DNA of 16,504 nucleotides from Thelonectria olida (Eukaryota; Ascomycota; Sordariomycetes; Hypocreales; Nectriaceae): contig JAGPYM010000145.1 in assembly GCA_020736575.1 (NCBI GenBank), forward strand, positions 1 through 16,504, written 5' to 3'. The notes beneath the pieces are model-generated. The model searched no databases, had not been told where the DNA came from, and saw only the letters and a program-made list of their open reading frames with translations. This document shows, one piece after another, positions 1-9,034 of this stretch; position 1 is the stretch's first letter; each line of letters begins with the position of its first letter. The position numbers were made by a program, and so were the translations under genes.

Positions 1-287
1 GCTCCTAGGCCATATATAAAAGGGCTTTCTAATTAGCCTGCACTATATTAGTATATAAAATTAGATATAATTAGTAGATTTCCTATATTATAAGAGCTAA
101 GGCTGGTTTAAAGGCTAAGGTATATTATATTAGCTATTAGTTAGTTAATTATATGGCTATATGCTATAGCCAAGTGCTTATAGGGGCGTTTGATTTTATA
201 TGCGCTTAAAGGCTAGAAGTTTTCCCCTTATAAATAATATATAATAGGGCTAGCTATAGAAATATAGAATCTTATAAATAATAAGCT
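1..287 (+). repeat. R1 repeat, copy 1 (left part outside the window)
   Basis: This is the right two thirds of a repeat seen again at about 5592-6028 and 12997-13428. Shared landmarks are the AAAGGGCTTTCTAATT block (18-33), the TTAGTTAGTTAATTATAT block and TAGGGGCGTTTGATTTTATA (181-200). All three copies stop matching after the same TTATAAATAATAA. The segment is clearly richer in G+C than what follows and less mutated than its surroundings. Copies differ mostly by C/T and G/A changes. Here it joins directly to the middle of a hAT transposase remnant. In copy 3 the same repeat sits just inside a hAT-type terminus, so I infer that R1 is the subterminal part of a hAT-like element. A solo LTR is the alternative. 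No coding capacity is visible. Confidence 0.8.
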
Positions 288-2115
288 TATTAATTAGTAT
301 TTATATACTTATCAAATAACTTTTTAATTAATTCTTTTAGCTTTTAATTATTTAAATAAAGTTATAGAGAATATATATTTATAATAGTTTTTAAATGCTT
401 TAAATATTTATTTTCTATTAATATTAAAATCTCTTTAAGTAAGTTTTAATTAATTTTATTAGATATATTTACTAATTAAATTAGTATTACTAGAGATAAT
501 ATTAAATAATAATTGATTTTTCTTTTAAAGCTATTTATTTAAATACTTTAATAAGCTATTTAAAATAATATTAGTATATAGTTATATTTTAAATATTATA
601 ACTTAAGATATTTTAAAAATATTTAAATTCTAATTTTCTAATTTTTATTATTTAAATATAAATATTATATTTTAAAAATTTAAAGTTTAAAAGAATTTAA
701 TTTAATATTTTAAGTTTTAATAGTAAGTTATTAACTTTATTTATATATATATATATATATTAATTTTCTTTTAGCTTTATTAGCTATTTAAAACATTAGC
801 TATAATTATTAAATATATTAAAAGGGTAAAAGCTTATTAAAAAAGGAATTAATAAATTTAATTAAAGGTTTTTTACCTTTTAATTTTAATAAGAAATTAA
901 TTCTTTTAAGTAAGTTATTTTTATATTTCTATTAGTTTTTATTATTATTATTATTTTACTAATTAATATTTTAAATAATATTATTCGGTAGAATTTAATT
1001 ATTAGATAATTAATACTACTTTTTTATTAAAAGACCCTATTAATTATATAATAAGAATTCTACTAATAAAAAGTTAAAAGGTAGCTTTTAATAATAATAA
1101 TTAGATAGTTTAAAATAGTTAGAAAAGATTTTTTAAGTTTTTTAAAGCTTTAAATTAAATTATAAGGCTAGTTTATATAATTATTCCTTATAGCTATTAT
1201 ATATTTATTAATTATATAATAAGCTAGAAGACCTTTTTAAATATTTTAAGATAAAGCTAAAGATTCTAATTTAGTAAGTTATTTTTTATTTATCTATTAG
1301 ATAATATTATTAATCTTTATTAGGTATTTTATTTAAAATATTTAAAAGCTATTTTAAAAGGCTTAAATAAGCTAAAAAAGTATTTCCCTATTTACTTTAA
1401 TAATTAATAATATAAAATATACGCCTTTTATTTTAATTATAGTTTTAGACCCTAGATTTAAATTAGTATAATTTAAATCTAATAGCCTTCTTTTTATTAT
1501 AAAAATATTAAAAAGATATATTTACTATATTTAAAGCTAAATATAATAAGTAAGTTTTTTATCCTTTTATTGAAATATATTAAATTTTTCTTATTAGTTA
1601 AAAAGCTTACTTATTATATATAAATATAATATACTAATTTATATATAATAGTATTACGGTTAAAAAGAAGGTAATTTATATTTAATTTATCTTTTTACTA
1701 AATTAAATAAAATATATATTCTATAATTTATTAAATTAAGTTTAATTCTAATAAAAACTATATATATTAAATTCTAATTAAATAAAAGAATTAAATTCTA
1801 TTTAAATAAGATAGGGTAAATTATAAGGTAAGTAATTATTATTATTATTTTATAAGCTATTTTATTCCTTCTTTCCTATTTATTTATTTTTACTAATTAT
1901 TATTAATAGATCTTTAACCTATTAGAAGTAAAATAGCTCTCGATTTCCTATTCTAGTAATTTTAGCTAGATTTATTTAGTAATTCCTACCACTTCTACCT
2001 TAATTAAAAGGATATTTTCTATTTCTAGTAATATAATTATTAAAAATAGAAATAGGATTACTAATAATATAATTAAGTAATTAATTTATTAAATTTTAAG
2101 AAATTTAGAATTTAA
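288..2115 (+). pseudogene. hAT-superfamily transposase remnant, copy 1 (RIP-degraded)
   Basis: hAT transposases cut and paste DNA elements in the nucleus. Three family landmarks lie in the right order on the + strand. At 986-1000 the codons read R-stop-N-L-I, the expected product of C-to-T/G-to-A change in an RWNST motif (TGG to TAG). At 1415-1465 a clean stretch reads KYTPFILIIVLDPRFKL, the conserved hAT VLDPRFKL block. At 1982-2074 IPTTSTLIKRIFSISSN and the following IIIKNRNRIT match the C-terminal dimerisation region (ERxFS...RNRL). Stops and frame changes occur throughout, including a shift just before 1982, so it is dead. The N-terminal part with any BED zinc finger is missing, because R1 abuts at 287. 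Positions 288-1190 are repeated at 7853-8800. A (TA)n run lies at 740-761. The family call is firm; the exact ends are not. Confidence 0.85.
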
Positions 2116-2280
2116 TATTTTAAAGTAGAATTAAAAGAGGAAAATAAAAAAAAAGTAAAAAAAAGAGAGAAAATTAAGTAACTATTAATTTAAAATAAGT
2201 AGTTTTATTATTATTAGTATCTTTTTTAATAATTTATTTATTTTATATTATTTATTATTATTTTACTTATAATTTAAATA
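2116..2280. other. AT-rich spacer with purine-rich stretch
   Basis: This lies between the end of the transposase remnant and the R4 array. It holds an A-rich, purine-biased run at about 2133-2177 and then simple TTATTATTA-like sequence. It may be the 3' untranslated part of the hAT element. No other feature is visible. Confidence 0.4.
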
Positions 2281-3620
2281 TTATAATTATAAATCTTAAT
2301 TTAAATAATTATTTATTATATTAAAATTTAAATAGAAATAAATTTCTAATATTTAAATTAAAAATAATTAAATTAAACTAGTAAATAAAAAGATAAAAGA
2401 TCTACTATTTGATTTTATATATAATAAATACAGATTTTAAATTATAAATATTAGACTTTTAAAGCTTAATTAAATAGTTATTTATTATATTTAAATCCTT
2501 ATAAAATAAATTCTAATAGAAAATTAAAAATAATTAAATTAAACTAGTAATAAAAAGATAAAAATCTAGCTATTTATTTATATTATAAATATATTAAGTT
2601 TAAATTATAAATATTAGATTTTAGAGCTTAAATTTAACTAGTTATTTTAATATATTTAAATTCTAATAGAAATAAATCCTAATAAAGTAAATTAAAAATA
2701 ATTAAATTAAACTAGCAATAGAAGAGGTAAAAAGTCTAGCTATTTAATATTATAATATAATATAAATAAAGATTCTAAACTATAAATATTAGATTTTTAA
2801 AGTTAAATTAACTAGTTATTTTATTATATTTAAAATTCCTAATAGAGGGAATTAAAAATAGTTAAATTAAACTAGTTATAAAAGAGCTAATAAATCTAGC
2901 TATTTATTTTAAAATATAATATAATAAGGGTTCTATATTATTAAATATTTAAATTTTAAGGGTTAATTTATGCTAGCTATTTTATTAATTAAATAAATTG
3001 AAAAAAGAATAAAATCTTAAAAATATAATTAGTCAAGCTGACTTTTTTAATTTGTGTAAAAAAGTTAGTAAATTATTTAGTCCAGTTATATAGCTGAATT
3101 AATTCACTAGTGAATTATTTAGTTGACTAAATTAGTCACAGTCCAGTTATAAGGGTAAATTAATTCAGCCTAATTAAAAAAGTCCTGACTTTTTTAGTTA
3201 TAAATATTTAGTTACTAACTTAAGTCATTTGTTAGTAACTGGCATTATAACCCTAAGCTTATATTTAACTAGTTATTTTATTATATTTAAATTCCTATAG
3301 AAATAAATTTCTAATAGAGGGAATTAAAAATAATTAAATTAATATAGCAAATAAAAAAGATAAAAAGTCCAGTTATTAGGTTTTATAATATTATATATAT
3401 AAAGATTCTAACTTATAAATACTATATTTTTAAAGCTTAAATTTAACTAGTTATTTTAATATATTTAAATTCTAGTAGAAATACATTTCTAATAAAGCAA
3501 ATTAAAAATAATTACATTCAACTAGTAAATAAAAAAGATAAAAAGTCTAGCTATTTAATTATATAATATAATAAAAATAAAAATAAAAAGTTTTAAATAT
3601 TAAAATTATAAAATTTAAAT
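2281..3620 (+). repeat. R4 tandem array, unit about 166 bp, interrupted by R3
   Basis: A block beginning AAATTAAAAATAATTAAATT recurs at about 2355, 2521, 2689, 2850, 3321 and 3499. This gives unit lengths of about 166, 168, 161 and 178 bp, with partial units at both edges (from about 2281 and to about 3620). Each unit also holds an AAACTAG...AAAAGTCTAGCTATTTA segment, a TATAAATATTAGATTTT segment and a TTAACTAGTTATTTTA segment. The run is broken between about 3020 and 3255 by module R3, after which the array resumes in mid-unit. The units differ by substitutions and small indels. No coding potential is seen. It could be a satellite-like array or tandem duplication inside the 3' part of hAT copy 1; its position between the transposase and an R3 terminus fits the latter. 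Confidence 0.8.
3020..3255 (+). mobile_element. R3 module 1: palindrome-rich hAT-like terminal segment
   Basis: This segment interrupts the R4 array and is repeated at 3690-3971. It ends in GGCATTATAACCCTA. The reverse complement, TAGGGTTATAATGCC, matches the left terminus of the insertion at 12978 (TAGGGTTATAATTCC). CAGGG/TAGGG starts fit the hAT terminal consensus. Internal inverted repeats include an exact 18-bp palindrome at 3100-3117 centred on CACTAGTG, and GTTACTAAC...GTTAGTAAC near 3211-3239. No clear left terminus is seen; a GGGTTAATTTATGCTAGCTA stretch near 2960 is a weak candidate but also fits an R4 unit. It is probably a non-autonomous hAT fragment or the 3' end of such an element. 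Confidence 0.6.
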
Positions 3621-3689
3621 TAAGCTATGTATTCTATTAAATTAACTAAAGTTAAAAAAAAAAAATTTAATTAAAATAATATTAGTTAA

Positions 3690-3971
3690 GTTAAAATTTT
3701 TACTCTAATTAAAAAAGTTAGTAAATTATTTAGTCTAGTTATATAAGTAAATCAATTTACTAGTAAATTATTTAGTTAGATTAAATAAGTTATAGGCTAG
3801 TTATAAGAGTAAATCAATTTACTAGTAAATTATTTAGTTAGATTAAATAAGTTATAGGCTAGTTATAAGAGTAAATTAATTTAGCCTAACTAAAAAGTCC
3901 TGACTTTTTTATTTATAAATGATTTAGTTACTAACTTAAGTTATTTGTTAGTAACTGGCATTATAACCCTG
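3690..3971 (+). mobile_element. R3 module 2, ending in CCCTG
   Basis: Second copy of R3, sharing AAAAAAGTTAGTAAATTATTTAGTC, the AAAGTCCTGACTTTTTT block and the GTTAGTAACTGGCATTATAACCCT end. The final CCCTG is the reverse complement of CAGGG, the standard hAT terminus, so this copy may keep the unmutated end. It differs from module 1 by an internal tandem duplication. It may mark the 3' end of the hAT copy 1 element, which would make that element about 4 kb and include the R4 array. That reading is an inference: the left end lies outside the window, so the target duplication cannot be tested. Confidence 0.6.
3733..3880 (+). repeat. 62-bp tandem repeat inside R3 module 2
   Basis: The segment running from CTAGTTATA through TTTAGTTAGATTAAATAAG is present at 3733-3794 and again at 3795-3856, with a third start at 3857 that turns into the module's right end. 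The two full units are almost identical, so this is a local duplication later than the split from module 1, which has one diverged unit. Confidence 0.75.
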
Positions 3972-3990
3972 GGTATAAGGGTTAAAAAGT

Positions 3991-4000
3991 GGGGGGGGGG
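3991..4000 (+). other. G10 homopolymer at an element junction
   Basis: Ten G in a row follow GTTAAAAAGT, between the end of R3 module 2 (3971) and the inverted R2 fragment. It is the only such run in a window where most lines have fewer than ten G+C per 60 bases. No motif or gene explains it. Confidence 0.9.
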
Positions 4001-4017
4001 CTAAAAGTGTTAAGTAA

Positions 4018-4128
4018 AAAGGAAGTTTAAAAATAGGTTAAGTAGTTTTAAAAGCAATTAAGCTAATAGAAATAAATAAGGTAATTAAATAGAAAAATAT
4101 ATAAAAGAGTTAATATAATACTAAAAAT
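4018..4128 (-). repeat. R2 repeat, inverted partial copy (5' half)
   Basis: The reverse complement matches the first 110 or so bases of R2 copy A, which starts at about 4130. Shared landmarks read in R2 orientation are TAATTAGTAATTTTTA, TTTAATTACCTTATTT and ATTAGCTTAATTGC (ATTAGTTTAAATGC in copy A). The two arms meet with almost no spacer, so 4018-4250 forms a long imperfect palindrome centred near 4130. Confidence 0.75.
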
Positions 4129-4129
4129 T

Positions 4130-4470
4130 ACTAATTATAAAATTTTATTATTATATAAACTTTAAATATATTTTACTATTTAATTACCTTATTTTATTTT
4201 TATTAGTTTAAATGCTCTTAGACCTATTTTAACCTTTTTTACACTTTTCTTTTTTATTTAACCTTTTTAAATAGAGAGGTACTTTTTTATTAAAAGCTTA
4301 AAATAGGGTTCCTTAAATAAGGTTTATTTAATAGGGACTTTCATTTTAAAACTAATTATAAGCTCTATTAAAAAGCTTATTATAATAAATATAAAGTTAG
4401 AGTTTAGCTTATTTTAACTTCTATTATATATTTAAATTATTAGCTTTTTTAATAATACTAATAATAATTT
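4130..4470 (+). repeat. R2 repeat, copy A
   Basis: Unidentified repeat of about 300-340 bp. Landmarks in order: TTTTATTATTATATAAAC, TTAATTACCTTATTTT, GTTTAAATGC, CCTATTTTAACC, GGTTCCTTAAATAAGG, AATAGGGACTTTCATTTTA, AAAAGCTTATTATAATA, TTATTAGCTTTTTTAATAAT. Copies end in a (TAA)n-like tail, which is common at the 3' end of LINE/SINE elements but is weak evidence in such AT-rich DNA. This copy has an extra segment (about 4235-4305) compared with copy B. No coding frame is seen. Confidence 0.8.
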
Positions 4471-4839
4471 TAATTATATTCATTTTAAATAATTATATTA
4501 TTAGTAATTAACTTTATATTATTAAAAAAAGATATTAAAATAGCTTAATAAAGATTTTAATACAAATAATAGTAAAAGTTTAATATTTAAACTTAATATT
4601 TTAATATATTTAAGTAAATAAAATTTAAATATAGTTTTAATAATATAAAAACTTTAAATTTTTAATAATTCTATTAAAATATATATATTACCTTTTAACT
4701 AATTAAAGTAAAAATAAAAGCTCTTTTTTTTTATTTAAAATGCTTTTCCTTTTTAATAATACTTTTAAAAATATATATAATAAAATTCAAAACTATTAAA
4801 AATAGTATATAACTAATAAATAATTATAAAATATACTTT
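4471..4839. other. AT-rich spacer between R2 copies
   Basis: Very AT-rich, with no motif, repeat partner or frame that I could support. It separates R2 copies A and B. Confidence 0.5.
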
Positions 4840-5135
4840 TTTTTATAATTAGTAATTTTTATTATTATATAAACTCTTAATATATTTTGCTACTTAGTTA
4901 CCTTACTTTATTTCCATTAGTTTAAATGCCCTTGGACCCATTTTAACCTTTTTTATATTAGAGGCCCGAAATAAGGTTCCTTAAGTAAGATTTACTTAGT
5001 AGGGACTTTTATTTTAAGACTAATTGTAAGCCCTATTAAGAAGCTTATTATAATAGAGATAAGGCTAGGGTTTAGCCTATATTAACCTCTATTATATGCT
5101 TAGATTATTAGCTTTTTAATAATAATAATAATAAA
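4840..5135 (+). repeat. R2 repeat, copy B (less mutated)
   Basis: Matches copy A across its length but keeps more G and C: for example GCCCTTGGACCCATTTTAACC against the GCTCTTAGACCTATTTTAACC of copy A, and TAGGGTTTAGCC against TAGAGTTTAGCT. The differences are C/T and G/A transitions, as RIP would give. It ends in (TAA)n at about 5116-5134 and is followed tail-to-tail by the inverted copy. Confidence 0.8.
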
Positions 5136-5164
5136 TATACTTTTACCTTTTTAATACTAATTTT

Positions 5165-5355
5165 ATTATGTATTAAAATAAGTTTAATATTAGTATATAA
5201 TAAAAGTTAATATAAGTAAAACTTAGTTTAAATATATTATAATAAGCTTTTTAATAAAGCTTATAATTAGTTTTAAAACATATAGTCTTATTAAATAAAT
5301 TTTATTTAAAAAACTATAATTTAAGCTTTTAATATAAAAGTACCTTTTTATTTAA
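5165..5355 (-). repeat. R2 repeat, inverted partial copy (3' half)
   Basis: The reverse complement reads through the R2 blocks GGTACTTTTATATTAAAAGC, AAATTTATTTAATA, TTTTAAAACTAATTATAAGC, AAAAGCTTATTATAATA and the region before the tail. It resembles copy A, including copy A's extra segment, more than copy B. About 30 bp separate it from the tail of copy B. Confidence 0.75.
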
Positions 5356-5375
5356 ATCTAGTTTATATATTTAAC

Positions 5376-5585
5376 TAGGGTTATAATTTGTCTAACTTAA
5401 GTCTAGTTATTAAAGTAATTATAAATTAGTAAATTAATTTATAATTACCCTAATAACTTTTAATCTAATTATAAAAGTAAATTAATTTACTTTTTTAATT
5501 AAATTTACTAATTAAATAAGTTAGACTTTTTTTAGTTAAAATTAAATGAATAATTTAAGCTTCCTTTAAATTATATTTTAAAAAG
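5376..5585. mobile_element. R3-like module 3, hAT-type left terminus
   Basis: Begins TAGGGTTATAATTTG, matching the reverse complement of the R3 right ends. Inside are an inverted repeat at 5415-5427/5436-5448 (GTAATTATAAATT and its complement) and an exact 22-bp palindrome at 5473-5494 built on AGTAAATTAATTTACT. GTTAGACTTTTTTTAGTT follows. It runs into GTTATAACTAATTAAA, which may be the decayed terminus of the following R1 element. No 8-bp duplication could be matched. Confidence 0.55.
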
Positions 5586-5591
5586 TTATAA

Positions 5592-6028
5592 CTAATTAAA
5601 TCCCAGCTTGGGGCATAATAGTATATCTCTAGTTGCAATTAAGCCAAACCTTTTAAATTGGGAACCTAGGTTAGGGACGAAAAAACTACAGTTAGTTTAA
5701 TTCTAGCAGCTAGCAGCCAGTTAAATGCAAGCACTTTATAATACTTTTAGGCCATATATAAAAGGGCTTTCTAATTGGCCTGCACTATATTAGTATGCAA
5801 ATAATTAAATATAATTAGTAGATTTCTTATATTATAAGAGCTAAAGGTTGGTTTTAAAGGCTAAGGTGTATTATATTAGTTATTAGTTAGTTAATTATAT
5901 AGTTGCATCTTATAGCTAAGTGCTTATAGGGGCGTTTAATTTTATATGCATTTAAAAGCTAAAGGTTTTCCCCTTATAAATAATATAAAATAGGGCTAGC
6001 TATAGAAAATATAAAATATTATAAATAA
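5592..6028 (+). repeat. R1 repeat, copy 2 (complete)
   Basis: Full-length R1 of about 435 bp, from AGCTTGGGGCATAATAG to TTATAAATAATAA. Compared with copy 3, GGCGTAGTAGCATGTCTC there reads GGCATAATAGTATATCTC here, all transitions. A TATAAATAATATAAAATAGGG stretch near its right end resembles a core promoter, but such runs are expected in AT-rich DNA. It continues into the R5 tandem repeat, unlike copies 1 and 3. It is probably the subterminal part of a hAT-like element; a solo LTR is possible. Confidence 0.8.
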
Positions 6029-6046
6029 TAATTAATTAAATATACT

Positions 6047-6565
6047 TATTAAAAATATAAGGATTATAATTTTATAATATATTTATATATATATTTATAA
6101 ATTTAACTTTATTTTATTTTTAAAAGCCTTTTAATTAGTTTCTTTTTATAATATTCTAATAATTTTTAATAAGGTAAATAATATAACAAATAATAACTAA
6201 TAAAGTATAACTATTAAAAATATAAGGATTTTAGTTTTATAATATATAAGTATATATTAGTTTAAAATTAACTTTTAATATTTTTTAAAAGCCTTTTATT
6301 AATATTTTTACTTAAATACTTTAATTTATATTAGTAATTAATTTACCTAAATAAGCTAAATAAGATAAAAAGTTATAACTAATTAAATATAACTATTAAA
6401 AATATAAGAATTTTTGTTTTAAAATATATCATTATATATAAATATAAGTTTAACTTTTAATAAGTTTTAAAAGCTTTTTATTAATATTTTACTTAAATAC
6501 TTTAATTTACTTAAATAACTAATTTACTTAAATAAGCTAATTTATATAAAATAATATAATTAATT
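6047..6565 (+). repeat. R5 tandem repeat, three units of 165-182 bp
   Basis: TATTAAAAATATAAG starts at 6047, 6212 and 6394. Each time it is followed by TTTTATAATATAT-like sequence (TTTTAAAATATAT in the third unit), a TTTAACTTT/TTAACTTTTAATA block and AAAGCCTTTT/AAAGCTTTTT. Units 2 and 3 also share TTTACTTAAATACTTTAATTTA and AAATAAGCTAA. The unit length is similar to R4, but the sequences do not obviously align. No coding potential is visible. Confidence 0.65.
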
Positions 6566-6720
6566 AATTTAAATAGAAAAAATATAAATTCTTAATATTT
6601 ATATTATATAATTGTAATAAAATATAATATTTTATACTTTATTAACTTTTAAGACTTAATTAGGCCTATTTAGTAAAATACCTTAACTTATTTAAATATA
6701 AAATAAATAGAGTTTTAATT

Positions 6721-6818
6721 AGAAATTAACTATTAGAAATTAACTATTAGAAGTTAACTATTAGAAATTAACTATTAGAAATTAATAATTAGAAATTAAT
6801 AATTAGAAATTAATTACT
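6721..6818 (+). repeat. 14-bp minisatellite, seven units
   Basis: Seven consecutive 14-mers: AGAAATTAACTATT (units 1, 2 and 4), AGAAGTTAACTATT (unit 3), AGAAATTAATAATT (units 5 and 6) and AGAAATTAATTACT (unit 7). Only unit 3 keeps a G at position 5. The order suggests stepwise duplication. Confidence 0.95.
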
Positions 6819-7852
6819 AGTAAAATAACTAGTATATATATAACTTTTACTTTTAAACTTTTTATATAATTACAATTTAAATATTTTAACTATTTTAACT
6901 AATTTAACTAGCTTAACTAATATATTTATACTTCTTATATTAAAATAGCTAATTTTTCTAACTATTATAAAACTAAAAATATATCTTTTAATATTAAAAA
7001 AATAGCTTCTATTCCTTCTTTTTATTTTTTAATTTTATAAATTTAGAATTTAATAAGCTGGATTTTAAATTAACAGACCCTTTTAAGTTAGAAATTTATA
7101 TTTTTATAAATATACTTTTTACTAAAAGCCTTTTTCTAATTAACCTATTAAAAGATAGGGAAATAATTATTAGTTATATAATATAAGTTAATTTCTAATA
7201 TTAATTATTTATATTAATTAATTTTTATAATTATTTTTTTAGCTAAATTGTTAAAATTAAAAGCTTTATTACTTCTAATTTCTAATAGTATTATAAGAAT
7301 AATTATATTTCTATTACTTATAAGTAATTTAAAGGTCCTAAAAAAAGAAGTAAGTTTTTTATTAATTAGTTTATTTTCTAATATTAATTGAATTTTAAAG
7401 TTAAATTTACTTTAAAACTTAAATTTTAAAGAATATTTCTTTAATTTAAATATTAAACAAAAACAATTTAAAATTAATTCTATATTTAATAAAGAAAAGG
7501 CTATTTAAAAGGTTTTTAATTTTCTTATAAAAATAACCTTCCTTTTAATAACTATTAAAATACTTTAATAAGTATTTAATATTTTATTTCTTTTATTTCT
7601 ATTTATTATATTTTTCAATATAAAAATACTAATTATTTTTAAATAATTTCCTTATAACTAATAAATAGAATATTAAATCTACTTTATAAAAGGCTTATAA
7701 TTTAAATTTAAATAATTTAAATTAATAATTAGCAGCTAATATTAAATTATTAGGGAGATTTTTTTAATTTTTAATATTTAAACTGCTAATAATTAAAATG
7801 CTTATTTAAGTATTATTTTAGTTTATATTAATTTTAATTTAAACTTAAAATA
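6819..7852 (+). other. Upstream part of hAT copy 2, with a start-less open stretch
   Basis: Position suggests that this is the 5' and N-terminal part of hAT copy 2: the RWNST-like site at 8591 should lie roughly 350 codons into such a transposase. A stop-free stretch of 62 codons runs from 6998 to 7183 on the + strand, with a stop at 7184-7186 and no ATG. It includes LTDPFKLEIYIFINILFTKS and KDREIIISYII. I do not recognise a domain and could not find a BED zinc finger. The rest (7190-7852) shows no frame or repeat that I can support. Confidence 0.35.
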
Positions 7853-8802
7853 TAAGCTTATTAGTTAGTATTTATATTTTTATAAAATAACCTTTTAATT
7901 AATTCTTTTAGCCTTTAATTATTTAAATAAAAGTTTTATAAAAATATATATTTATAAGTAATTTTTAAATACTTTAGATATTTATCCTTCTATTAATATT
8001 AAAAATATTTTTAAGTAAGTTTTAATTAATCTCTATTAAATATATTTATTAATTAAATTAGTATTACTAGAAATAATATATTGAATAATAATTGATTTTT
8101 AAATACTTTTATAACTATTTATTTAAATACTTTTAATAAGCTATTTAAAAATAATATTAAGTATATTAGTTATATTCTAAGTATTATTACTTAAAATATT
8201 TTTAAAAAATATTTAAATTCTAGTTCTTTAGATTTCTTATTCTTTAAATATATAAATAATATATTTTTAAAAGATTTAAAAGTCTTAAAAGAATTTAAAT
8301 TTAATACTTTTAGTTTTAATAGTAAGTTATTAATCTTATTTATTTATATATATATATATATATTAGTTTTCTTTTAGCTTTTATTAGCTATTTAAAATAA
8401 TTAGCTATAGTTATTAAATATATTTAAAAGGGTAAAAGCTTATTAAAAGAAGGAATTAATAAATTTAAATTAGGTTTTTTACTTTTTAATTTTAATAAGA
8501 AATTAATTCTTTTAAATAAGTTATTTTTTATATTTCTATTCGCTTTTCTTTATTATTATTTTACTAATTAATATTTTAAATAATATTATTAGGTAGAATT
8601 TAACTTATTATATAATTAATACTACTCTTTTATTAAAAGACCCTATTAAGTATATAATTACAAATTCTACTAATAAGGAAGTTAAAAAGGTAGATTTTAA
8701 TAATAATAATTAAATAGTTTTAAAACAGTTAGTAAAGACTTTTTAAGCTTTTTTAAAGCTTTTAATTAAATTATAAGGCCAGTTTTATATAACTATTCCT
8801 TT
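7853..8802 (+). pseudogene. hAT-superfamily transposase remnant, copy 2 (3' end missing)
   Basis: Aligns along its length with 288-1190, including the (TA)n run (8345-8363) and the mid-transposase region. From 8591 one frame can be followed for about 70 codons with only four stops. It reads R-stop-NLTYYIINTTLLLKDPIK, then NSTNKEVKKVDFNNNN-stop-IVLKQLV. This matches the hAT RWNSTYxM...L block and the following W-x-x-L-x-x-L region; the first two stops stand where W is expected (TGG to TAG or TAA). This copy is less disrupted here than copy 1. The VLDPRFKL and dimerisation regions are absent: homology stops at about 8800, where R2 begins. Part of the N-terminus may lie in 6998-7852. Confidence 0.8.
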
Positions 8803-9034
8803 TTTATTATTAGAGATTTTTATTATTATATAAATATAAACTCTTAGTATAATTTGCTGCCTGGTTGCCTTGCTCTATTTCCATTTTCTTAAGTAAGGTT
8901 TACTTAATAGGGACTTTTACTTTAAAACTAACTGTACGCCCTATTAAAAAGCTTATTATAATAGATACAAGGCTAGGGTTTGGCCTGTATCGACCTCTAT
9001 TATATGCCTAGATTATTAGCTTTTTTAATAATAA
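8803..9034 (+). repeat. R2 repeat, copy C (internal deletion)
   Basis: Starts TTTATTATTAGAGATTTTTATTATTATA and keeps unusually intact bases: TTTGCTGCCTGGTTGCCTTGCTC, GGGTTTGGCCTGTATCGACC and TATATGCCTAGATTATTAGC. The central part (GTTTAAATGC to GGTTCC) is missing. It ends in AATAATAATAA directly against the copia LTR. It is the least mutated R2 and would be the best query for identifying the family. Confidence 0.8.

Noticed and set aside
740..761. TATA-rich runs as promoters
   Set aside because: (TA)n runs here and at 8345-8363 are shared by both hAT copies and are expected by composition; no gene follows.
2955..2980. Left hAT-like terminus of R3 module 1
   Set aside because: GGGTTAATTTATGCTAGC resembles the terminus but aligns equally well with the R4 unit, and no matching 8-bp duplication (AGCTTATA) precedes it.
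2281..6565. R4 or R5 as a CRISPR array
   Set aside because: The whole 165-180 bp unit repeats, with no short fixed repeats separated by unique spacers.
8960..9010. tRNA-like B box in R2 (GGTCGATACAGG on the minus strand), suggesting a tRNA-derived SINE
   Set aside because: It matches the consensus poorly, no A box at the right distance was found, and the other R2 copies are too mutated to support it.
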